Shown here in pieces: positions 11,762-20,591 of a stretch of 20,591 nucleotides of DNA. How positions within the stretch are numbered: position 1 is the stretch's first letter; the number at the start of each line of letters is the position of its first letter. The position numbers and the translations under genes were made by a program. The DNA is taken from positions 1 through 20,591 of the forward strand of contig NW_004086377.1 of assembly GCF_000220395.1 (NCBI RefSeq). Reading direction: 5' to 3'. Origin of the DNA: Ichthyophthirius multifiliis. Lineage: Eukaryota; Ciliophora; Oligohymenophorea; Hymenostomatida. A model generated the notes under the pieces. The model worked only from the letters and a program-made list of their open reading frames with translations. It ran no database searches and was not told where the DNA came from.

Positions 11762-12377
11762 ATGGTTTTTTGGTTTGAAAGTTCTGATGGTCATATAATA
11801 TATATGGGCAAAGATAAATACGAAAATGAAGATTTAATAAAATATGGTTGGGATGAAGACATATGGTTCCACGTAGATGACTTAAGTTCTGCTCATGTAT
11901 ATTTGCGTTTAAAAAAGAAGAAGATTGGTAAAATATAGACTAAAAATTATTAATGGAATGTTGCTAATTAGTAAAAGAAAACAGTATATAAGGAAAAAAA
12001 AAGAAAAAGTAGATATTGTATATACTCCTTGGAATAATCTAAATAAAACGAATGGTATGGAAGTTGGTGCAATTGGATTTCATTAGGAAAATTTGAGGAA
12101 AATAATCAAAAATGTAACAAGAGATAAGGATGTTGTAAAGGCATTGATAAAAACATAAACTGAGGATTTTCCGGATTTAATAGATTTAAAAGAAAAACAT
12201 TTTTTGGAGGAAAAAAGAGAAAGGTTTAAATAATTCAAGGAATAATAAAAAATAGAAAAAGAAGAATAAACCAAAAGGGCAATCGAAAAAGAATAAAGAA
12301 ATTACGATTATATGATGGATAAAGATAAAATGGTTTCTAATAAAAATGTTTCTTTGGATGATGATGATTTTATTTGA
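11762..12377 (+). CDS. CCDC25: CCDC25 homologue, NFACT-R domain protein
   Basis: Strong match to eukaryotic CCDC25 (yeast Jlp2 family): 205 residues against about 208 in human. Residues 1-110 form the NFACT-R (DUF814) domain, with [16 protein letters not shown] at 15-30, [18 protein letters not shown] at 33-50, the NSIQG motif at 74-78 and VYTPWNNL at 87-94. A charged helical tail (EDFPDL, then Glu/Lys/Gln-rich) ends in DDDDFI. The domain is shared with the ribosome quality-control factor NEMF/Rqc2, so a translation or RNA-linked role is likely; the human protein is also reported as an extracellular-DNA sensor. It is a single exon; the start is the only ATG that gives the family N-terminus. 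Two frame corrections, one A each at 11911-11916 and 11994-12002, are required. TAA encodes the conserved Gln of NSIQG. It follows the golgin-like gene by about 200 bases on the same strand and converges with the FKBP-like gene. Confidence 0.95.
11911..11917 (+). other. A_AAA_AAG heptamer at the first frame break in the CCDC25 homologue
   Basis: In the reading frame from the start codon these bases read A AAA AAG, the classic slippery heptamer for -1 ribosomal frameshifting. A -1 slip here moves exactly into the frame that continues the CCDC25 match. A missing A in the run (six where seven are expected) explains it equally well. Confidence 0.4.
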
Positions 12378-12501
12378 ATATTTTAATTATTTATATATAA
12401 TAAATAAAGATGAATTTTTTATTTTTCTATTAGTTTAAATAAAGAAAAATTAAAAATTATTAAATATATAAATAAATATAATATATATATATATTTATTA
12501 A

Positions 12502-12532
<31 letters not shown>

Positions 12533-12543
12533 CTATTTTTTTT
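12378..12543. other. Convergent 3' spacer
   Basis: 166 bases between the TGA of the CCDC25 homologue and the TGA of the minus-strand FKBP-like gene. It is mostly A/T with two short AT runs. Both 3' untranslated regions and poly(A) sites must lie here or overlap. Confidence 0.6.
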
Positions 12544-14597
12544 TCAAGCAAACATCTTAGAATAGTTTTTTCTTTATTATTTTAAATTTTCTTCGTGTAG
12601 ATTAGATATTTATTACTTTAGCTTAAATAGTTCATTGAGTTAAATTTATTCAATTTATTATTTTTAAGAATTTAAATGTTAATTTATTAATTTTAAAGCG
12701 CTTTCGTAATCATTTTGTTCTTTTAATCCTATAGCTTTTCTATAAATTGCTTTACTACTATTAGGTTCTATTTCAATAATTTTATTACAAGTAGTAATTA
12801 ATTAATCCCATTATTATAATTTCATATTACACAGACTTGTGTTTAATAAACTAGAAAGTTTATGCTTTTTTTGTTTATAAGATATATTTTTGTCAAAAAA
12901 ATTATTAAATAAATAATATATATATATATATTAATTTTTTATTACTGGATGAACATCAATTGCATCCTATCCTAAAAATCTACCCAAATCAAAAAATCCA
13001 TTTATATTTTCAAAAGTTTTTAATGCCTTTTTATAATTTTCTTCCTATTTTTATATTTGTTAAATTTATTTATTAAAAAAAAGATTACTTTAATAAGTTA
13101 TATTCCTATATTTTTTTTTCTTTAAGCCTATTATATTTTTTCTACAATAGTCATTGTATATGTATTTTTCCCTTCTGTAAAATCATAAACCTTAACATAA
13201 TAAACAAGAGTTTCTGGTATAATACCCCCAAAAGCGTTTTTAATAATATTACAATCCTCTCCATATGTAATTAATTTATTGTTTTTACAAACAATAACTG
13301 CTTCTTCTTATTTTTTCATTTTTTTTAGTATTCTTTTTAAAAGTCTAGAGATTTTATATTCATCTATATAGAATTTCATACATTAATTTTCATTTTCAAG
13401 TAATTGAATTTATTTTTCATCTTTTTCTTAATTAAGTTATATATTGTCACAATTTCCACTTTCGTATATGATTTTTTTATCGACTTCGATCTTTAAACTA
13501 AAATAAACTCTCGAAATTTTTTCCATTCTAGTATTAACAATTCCCCTTTTTAAGATTTTTTTAACTACAGAACCGTCTGAGAATACATTTTGGATAACTA
13601 AAAGTTTCTTTATGTGAATTTCTAAAATATAGTTTTCGTTATTTGGATTTTCTTCGGTTTTAAATTTCTTTTTGTGTTCCTCGTTCTCTTCTATTTTCAT
13701 TATTTCTTAATTTATTTCACATTAACAAATTTCTTAATCTCTCATTGAATTTATAACTGTCCATATGCAATTAGAATAGTGGTTTTCTTAAATTTCGTTA
13801 AATTTTGTTATTTCTTCATCTGTTTTTTCATCTATTGTTTCATTTCCTCGGGTAAGCTTATATGTATCTATTTTTTATTTATTTTTGTTCCTTTAAATAT
13901 ATTAATCTTTATATAATTTACATATTATTTCGTCTTGTTTTTAACAGTAGGTTGTTCCTGTGCCTTTTTAGAGTATTTTTTTTAAATAATTTCCGTCTTT
14001 TTTTAAGTCTGTTATGGGTATTAAATCTATTAGTTGGACTAAGTAATGATTTCTTTGATAAATTATTTTCTTTTTATTTTCGTCTCGTTTTATATATTCG
14101 ATACAAAAATAACTTATTTCTGATTTTTTCATACTTTCAAGAAATATATTAAACCATTCTTATTAATTATTTTTTCCTTTTTTTTGTTTTATTTATTTAT
14201 CTTTGTTTGTTTTATTTTATTTTTTAGAAAAAAATACCTATTGTTTATTATATAGATTATATTTCGTTTAATTTTTAAAAGTTTTTTTAAAAAAGCTCTT
14301 CTTGGGTTAACTCTTTGTTTTTTTTAGATTCTGGATTTTCTATTTCTAATATTTTTAGAGTTATTTAGTCATAATTTTTAGGTTTTTTATTAATTTCAGA
14401 TGTCTTTTTATTTAAATAAAATTATAAATAGAATTTCTTATTTTTAGAACCTCCCATATTTCTTTATGAATTCTAAATGTTTTTGTCTTATGTAGAAGCT
14501 TTTTTTCACGAATTGGATCTTTTACAATTTCCTTTTCTTGATCAGAGTCTGGATTTTCAGTTATTACTTCGGAATCACAGTAATTTTTACTATCCAT
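12544..14597 (-). CDS. Multi-FKBP-like immunophilin with C-terminal TPRs
   Basis: Predicted at 630 residues in four exons on the minus strand (14597-14238, 14200-13089, 13044-12946, 12864-12547, TGA at 12546-12544). Introns are 37, 44 and 81 bases, all GT-AG. Three FKBP-like modules follow one another: module 1 ends in LESMKKSEIS and HYLVQLIDLIPITDL (about 141-186); module 2 starts KKDGNYLKKILQKGTG (187-202) and contains WTVINSMRDQE (267-277); module 3 starts SDGSVVKKILKRG (328-340) and ends IPETLVYYVKVYDF (448-461). Three TPRs follow (about 482-592), with K483, N532, K562 and R566 at Hsp90-clamp positions by eye; the usual Asn of TPR1 is Ile487. The end, YSKMFA, is typical of FKBP and cyclophilin-40 co-chaperones. 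FKBP active-site residues such as the FD of GxxFDSS look absent, so a scaffold role in the cytosol is more likely than prolyl isomerisation. One missing A (14441-14445) is corrected. Architecture resembles plant ROF1/FKBP62. Confidence 0.87.
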
Positions 14598-16499
14598 TTT
14601 GTTATTTTATTTTTTTATAGTTATTATATATATCTTTTTTTTTTATTTTATTTTATTATTAACAAAAATTTATAAAATTATTTGGATTTTTTTTTTTTTT
14701 TAAATAAATAAATATTTTGATTTCTTTCTTTTTTTATAAATAAAATGAATTTTTATTTATCATTTGATTTGAGGCTTTTTTAAATTTTTTAAAATAATTT
14801 AATCAATTACAATAATAGTTAGTAAAAAGCATTTATAACCTTATTATATTTTTTTTTTATAGATTTTTAAAAATGTATTATAAAGAAATAAAAATAAAAA
14901 TATCAAAAATAATAATATTTGATTTCTCGAAAAAAAGAAAAAAGAATAATTTATTAAGTTATTATAATTTTAAATTAAGAAATTTTCTTTTAATAAGATT
15001 ATTTCATATTTAAAAGAAATAAATAAAATATAAATACTATAATAAATTATTACTAAAATATAATTAAAATAATTATTTAGTATTTTTGTTATTTAATGTA
15101 ATACTTAAAAGAAATGTATTTTAAAAATTATAATTTTTTGTTATTGATTATAAATTTTTTTATGAATAAAACATATAATTTATTATAATAATACATAAAT
15201 GTAAAATCTTGAAGAAAAATATAAAGCATTATATAATATCTATACAAAATATTTAAAAAATAAGATTATGTTAAAATATAGAATATACTTAAACTTAATT
15301 ATTATAAAAATATAATATAATTTAGAAATAATATACAAAAACAAATTTATAAAAAATGTATTATATTTATTTAGTTTAAAATAAAAAATAATAATGCTCT
15401 AATATTTATGAATTTATATCATTTATAAAATAATTTTTTAAATATTTTATTTTCAAATATACATAATTTTGTATTTATTTATTCAGTTTTTTTAAAAAAA
15501 TGAATAAAAAGTTTATAATTATAATTAATTTCATGATTTTGATAATAAAAATATTTTTTACATAATTAAACGCACGCAATATGTATTAATTTCTCATAAA
15601 TGGAAATAAATAATAAAATTTATAAATAATATTTATTAAATGTAAAAATTAAGCAATCAACGATAATATTTATCTTAAAATGGCAAGATATATGAATAAA
15701 AAATAAAGAAATAATATTATATAATATTTTAAAAAATAAAAAAAAAAATAAACAAATAAAAATTATTTTAATATATTAAAGTATATAATATTTAATTTTA
15801 TTAAATATTAAAGTAACAAAAACAAAAATATAAAAAATTGACAATATTTATGTAAATAAAAATAGTAAATATATGATGTTAATAAATTATTAAATATAAA
15901 TAAATATTGGAATTAGTAAAAATTTTTTAAAAATAATGTAATTATATTGATAAAGTTTTAAATTATTTAGTAAAAATTAAGAATTATAATTTTAAAAATA
16001 AATAATTAGATTTTTTAATAAAAAAAATATTTGAAATTAAGTAAAGAAATTAATCTGGAAAAATAAAAAAATATTTAAAATTTCAAATAATAATTATATT
16101 TGATAAATTAAAATAATGATAAATATTAACTTCTTTTATTATAAATATATTAAAAGCTAATATTTTTTTAGATTTTAATGACTAAATTAATATATGTTTA
16201 ATAATTATTATACAAAATATTTATTATATAATATTGATTGTTATAATTAATTTTAATATTAAAAATATTTTAAAATTTTTTATTTTTATTTTTACATTTA
16301 AATTATATAAATATAATTAAAGTATTTTAAATATAAATATATGAGATTAAAAATAATAATATTTGAAATATAATATTTAAATAAATTTTAATATAAACAA
16401 TATTAAAGTATATAATTTTATTGCAAAATAAATTAAAAAATAAATATATTTAACCTAATTCAAAAAATGATTAAATAGGTATAAAAAATAATAATTTAA

Positions 16500-16544
<45 letters not shown>

Positions 16545-16817
16545 ATTTTTTTTTTTTTTAAATATTTTTTTTTTTTTAATTTTTTTATAAACTTTAAGAT
16601 TCATATAATCAAACAAATTCTTATTCATATATTTTTTTTTTTTAATGTTTTTATTTTATAACTTATAAAATAAATATGACCAAAGAAAATCTTATATAAT
16701 TTTATTTTTATAGTTATATAATTTTTTTTATTTAATCTATTAAAATTAATTTATTTGTTAATAATCATTAGCTTTATTACAAAATAAAAATAAATATATA
16801 TTTTTTTAAATAAAAAT
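14598..16817. other. 2.2 kb gene-free divergent spacer
   Basis: No gene supported on either strand. The sequence is almost wholly A and T with frequent poly-T and poly-A tracts. It lies between two outward-facing genes (FKBP-like to the left, phosphodiesterase to the right), so it should carry both promoters. A TGA-free frame of about 320 codons exists here but its composition is not protein-like. Confidence 0.6.
16501..16541. repeat. AT microsatellite upstream of the phosphodiesterase gene
   Basis: Alternating AT run, with one C near the start, about 280 bases before the proposed start codon. Confidence 0.85.
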
Positions 16818-18309
16818 ATGTCAACTTAAATTCATCCATAAGTAAAACATTTTTATTTATAAACAAAGAATTAGTTTTATTAACATTTAAAATTTTTTAT
16901 AAATATTAAAAAGAATGGATAAAAAATTTTACCTTCTTCTGCAAATAATGATTCTTAAAAAAATATTTAAATACTTTTAGAAAGTTAATAAAGAAAAGGT
17001 TATCATGTAAAATTAACCCCTTTAGATAATTAAGATAAGAATAATATTTAAGAAAGTTAAAAAAAAAAAAATACGGAAGATGAAGATTAAATGAACCTTA
17101 AATATAATGATGTATAAAAAACAAAAAATTAATTTAAAATAATAAACTATTAAAAAAAAATATATATTTATTTTTCTTACATTATTTATAATAATATATA
17201 CTTAATATTTTTTTAAAAAAACCAATTTTTCTAAAGAGTTAAATTGAATAATAAGCGAAACAAGACTCTTAATTCAGAAAAAGGTTATTATTATTATTTT
17301 TTTTAAAAAAAAGTTAGATATATTTAATTTTTTTTTAACTTATTTATATATATATGTAAAGTGTAATAAGTGCAAAAAGAAGAAAATTGAAAAACATATT
17401 GCGCTCTAAATTTACATAATTTTTTGTTATTTTACTAATTATTACTTATACTGCTTTAATTTTTACAAATATTGCTGTAGAAGATTTAGAAGAAGATAAA
17501 AATAAATCAGATTAAGTTTAAGAATATTTACTAAATGTTGAAATTTGTATTTTAGCGATATTTCTCATTGAAATTTTATTGAATTCGTATTCATCAGGAT
17601 TCGTTGTATATATTATTATTGAAAATAAAAATATATAAAATTTTTAAATATAGAAAAAAAAAAGCATTATTTTACAGATAAATGGTTATTATTAGATTTC
17701 ACTATAATAATTGTTAGTATAATACTGGTTGTTATTGATTTATCTACAGATTCAAGTTCTTAATTTTCTAGTATTGCATCTATTGTAAGAGGAATTTTTA
17801 GATTTCTTCGTATTTTTCTATTAATTAGAAAAGTATATATAAAAATATATAATTTTTAAATTAATATTAATAACAAATAAATTAAAAAGATTTAGAGTTT
17901 CAAAAAATAAAAGTTTCTAGTGTAGTAAAAACACCAGCAGAAAGAATATTAGAAATTTTAGTTGAGTTTAAAGATTATTTTGACTCTATTGATATTATTT
18001 AGGATATTTAATGGACTATGGATATTATTGCCTCTAATAAATTATATGATCCATTATTATTTTTTGATTAAAATAAAGAAAGTTAGGTATTTAATTTATA
18101 ATAATAAAATTTTTTATAAACACAATAAAATAAAGGCTTAGGAATGGGTAAATATAGGAAAAGTTCAATAAATAAATGAAAAAGATTCAAATTAATTAGG
18201 AACAAATACAAACATAAAATAAAATAATTTTGATGAATAAGCAATGACATTAATATTAAAAAAGTTAATAAATTAAAATGTTTTATAGGAATTTTAAAAT
18301 GTAATTAAG

Positions 18310-18369
<60 letters not shown>

Positions 18370-20355
18370 ATATAGATATTTTTTTATTTTTTATTATTTA
18401 TTTAATCACATTTTTTTATATATTTTTAAAATTTATTTTATTTAATGATTAATTTATTTATTATAGCATAAAAAATAATTTTATTTTATAATATTTATAA
18501 TTCATATTTAAAAGTTTTTAAATATTAAAAGCTTTTTATATATATATATATATATATTATAAAATTATTTCTATTTAATTTATAATTTTAAGGTTGATGA
18601 ATTAAACTTTGATTGTTTTAAACTTGAACTTATTACAAAAGGCGATGAAACTTCTTTACTATTAATTTATTTGTTTAATAAATATAACCTAATAGAAGAA
18701 TTAAGAATAGATTAGAATGTTTTTAAATAATTTACAAAAGGAATTTAAAATGGTTATAAAAATAATCCTTATCACAATAAATTGCATTCATTTGATGTCC
18801 TTTAAACTATTCATTTTTTTATGAAAAAATGTAAATTTACTTATATAGCAAAATTAAGTAAATTAGAATAAGCTGCTATGTATATTGCAGCAGCAGCCCA
18901 TGATTATGATCATCAGTTTAATTTTTTTTATATATATATATATATATTATATAACAAAAAAAAAACTATAAAAAAGATTAAATATATAAAAATAAATAAT
19001 TATATATATTTTTATTTCTATACATATATATATATAAATATATTTATATATATATATTTAAATTTATATTAATATTAATATTATTATAAATATTTTTATT
19101 TTTTATAGAGGATATAATAATGTATTTCTTATAAATACTAGTAATATTTTAGCATTAAAATATAATGGTAAGATTTTTTTTATTATTTTTTATATTAAAA
19201 ATATTTAAACAAGATATAAGTGTATTAGAAAATCATCATGTAAGTAGTTTATTTTAACTAGTATTAAATGAAAAAGTTAACATATTTCAGCATTTTAAAA
19301 ATGAAGAGTTTAAATAATTTAGAGAAATAGTAATTGGTATGATTTTAGCTACAGATATGTCTAAACATTTTTCTGATATTGCAATGTTAAAATCAAGATT
19401 AAGTTAAGGTATAATAAAAAAAATACAAAAATTTAAATATTAAAAAATAATAAAAATATAAATAATATAATTAGATAAAAAAATATAAAAAATTATTTTT
19501 ATATATATTTTATGTATAAATATTAATAAATTTTTATATATATATACATATAATATTTATTTAATAATATATTATTATTTAAATTTTTTTAATTCATGTT
19601 TAAATTATATATTATCTTTATAATTAAAAATACATACTATTTTATATTTATTTTTATTTTAATAATTATTTATGTTTTAATAAATATTTTTATTAATATT
19701 ATTTTATATATGCAAGTATATACAATTTATTTTTAATATATATTTATATTGTTATTTCTTTTTAATATTATAAATTATTATATTATCTTTTTTATTTTTA
19801 TTTTTTAAATTTTATAAATTAAAAAGATTTTGAAATAGATGGTAAAGATAAAAAAATTTGTATGGAAAGCTTATTACATTCTGCTGATGTTAGTAATCCT
19901 ATTAAAGAATGGAAAATATGCTTTTAATGGACTAATAAGGTTATGACAGAATTTTGGAATTAAGTTTTTTTATATATATATTAATTTAAGCCATACATTA
20001 TTAATAAATACAAAAAATCAAAAAAATAAAATAACAAAAAAAAAATAAGGGAGATGAAGAAAGATTACTTGGATTACCTATTGCTTATTTATGTGATAGA
20101 TATACTACTAATGTTTCTAAAAGTTAAACTGGTTTCATTGATTTTATTGTGAAACCTTTATTTGAAGTTGTTGCTATTGCTTTGCCTGATTTATAATAAT
20201 ATTTAAAGAATTTTGAGACTAATAAATAAAATTGGATTGAATTACAACCAAAATATGAAGAAGAATTAAGTTTTCTTTAATATATATTAATTTATATTAT
20301 ACAATATTTTAAATAAAGATAAATTAAATTAAGATTAAGAAAAAATAAAGCTTGA
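16818..20355 (+). CDS. Voltage-sensor domain fused to a class I cyclic-nucleotide phosphodiesterase
   Basis: Membrane enzyme of about 670-680 residues predicted to hydrolyse cAMP and/or cGMP. Exons: 16818-16841, 16914-17111, 17237-17283, 17371-17605, 17665-17832, 17898-18086, 18136-18300, 18593-18915, 19109-19167, 19214-19408, 19827-19963, 20050 onward. No frame repair is needed. The cytosolic N-terminus (1-90) is Gln/Lys-rich. Helices: S1 about 107-126; S2 142-163 with F154 and E157; S3 175-193 with D179; S4 205-224 with R210, R214, R217, R223 and K224. F154/E157/D179 match the charge-transfer centre of voltage sensors. No pore helices follow. The catalytic domain (about 343-655) has YHNKLHSFDV (402-411), HDYDHQGYNN (445-454), SVLENHH, LATDMSKHF, HSADVSNP with D555, and SQTGFIDFIVKPLF with invariant Q606 encoded by TAA. 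The start MSTQIHPQ is inferred; intron 1 is 72 bases and could be coding. The acceptor at 17897 is tentative. The 3' end is uncertain: exon 12 may run to TGA 20353-20355, or splice at 20270 to 20319 and on past 20395. Confidence 0.9.
18311..18374. repeat. AT microsatellite inside intron 7 of the phosphodiesterase gene
   Basis: About 60 bases of alternating AT within the 292-base intron 18301-18592. Confidence 0.9.
19409..19826 (+). other. Longest intron of the phosphodiesterase gene
   Basis: A 418-base GT-AG intron joining ...KSRLSQ to DFEIDGKDKK in phase 1 (the Asp codon is split). It is nearly pure A/T and contains no sign of a nested gene or RNA. Confidence 0.75.
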
Positions 20356-20591
20356 AAGTTTATAAATTTTTTACTAAAAGATTTTATTTTTTTAGATGGT
20401 TATTATACAGGTAGAAATTTTAAAATTTAATGTGATAATTATTTTTATATATTATTATATATATATTTTTTTTTACTATCTTCATTTTATATATATTTAA
20501 AACTAAAAATATATTTAATTATATATTAAATATATAAAAATATTAGTATATATAAATTTAATTTTTTTATGAAATAATAAACAAACTTAAA
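20356..20591. other. Right edge: 3' flank or further exons of the phosphodiesterase gene
   Basis: If the gene uses the short introns 20270-20318 and 20358-20395, coding would continue from 20396 (NGYYTG...) and may leave the window. Otherwise this is 3' flank. Beyond about 20410 the sequence is plain A/T. Confidence 0.4.

Noticed and set aside
12083-12274. Minus-strand open frame of 63 codons
   Set aside because: Antisense to the charged tail of the CCDC25 homologue.
13862-14152. Plus-strand hydrophobic open frame of 96 codons that looks like a membrane protein
   Set aside because: Antisense shadow of FKBP-like exon 2, whose sense translation matches the family.
14873-15841. TGA-free frame of about 320 codons from an ATG in the right-hand spacer
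   Set aside because: Composition is almost only Ile, Lys, Asn, Tyr, Phe and Leu with very few acidic residues, as random A/T DNA would give. With TGA as the only stop such long open frames arise by chance.
18878-19072. Plus-strand open frame starting MYIAAAAHDYDHQF
   Set aside because: Only its first 12 codons are coding (the PDE HD motif); the rest is read-through into intron 18916-19108.

Overview
The window looks like ciliate macronuclear DNA from an extremely A+T-rich oligohymenophorean, of the Ichthyophthirius or Tetrahymena kind. The real genes stay open only when TAA and TAG are read as glutamine and TGA is the sole stop. Glutamine is mostly TAA, introns are short GT-AG, and spacers are nearly pure A/T. 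Species assignment is inference. Two conserved families confirm the code: TAA sits at the Gln of the NSIQG motif in a CCDC25 homologue and at the invariant substrate-binding Gln of a cyclic-nucleotide phosphodiesterase. A standard-code scan shows almost none of these genes.

Layout, left to right. A small minus-strand reading frame (243-491) may be a last exon. A seven-exon minus-strand gene (1716-4498) encodes an unrecognised protein of about 758 residues. After a divergent spacer, a plus-strand gene (5255-11557, seven exons, about 1,880 residues) encodes a very long coiled-coil protein with a C-terminus resembling the GRIP/GRAB domains of golgins. It is followed in the same direction by a CCDC25/NFACT-R homologue (11762-12377). 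Converging on that is a minus-strand gene (12544-14597) for a three-module FKBP-like protein with C-terminal TPRs, a co-chaperone type. A 2.2 kb gene-free spacer follows. The right end holds a plus-strand gene (from 16818, at least twelve exons) for a membrane protein that joins a four-helix voltage-sensor domain to a class I cyclic-nucleotide phosphodiesterase.

The genes do not form an operon or one pathway; they are ordinary eukaryotic neighbours. The most interesting is the voltage-sensor/phosphodiesterase fusion, which suggests that membrane potential could directly set cAMP or cGMP breakdown, possibly in cilia (inference).

Four of the genes need small frame corrections. At all eleven places the repair is the same: one A missing from a run of A on the coding strand. 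With those corrections every exon phase closes and total lengths divide by three. This points to homopolymer undercalls in the assembly, with slippage as a less likely alternative.

I saw no rRNA, tRNA, CRISPR, transposon, virus-like element or telomeric repeat.
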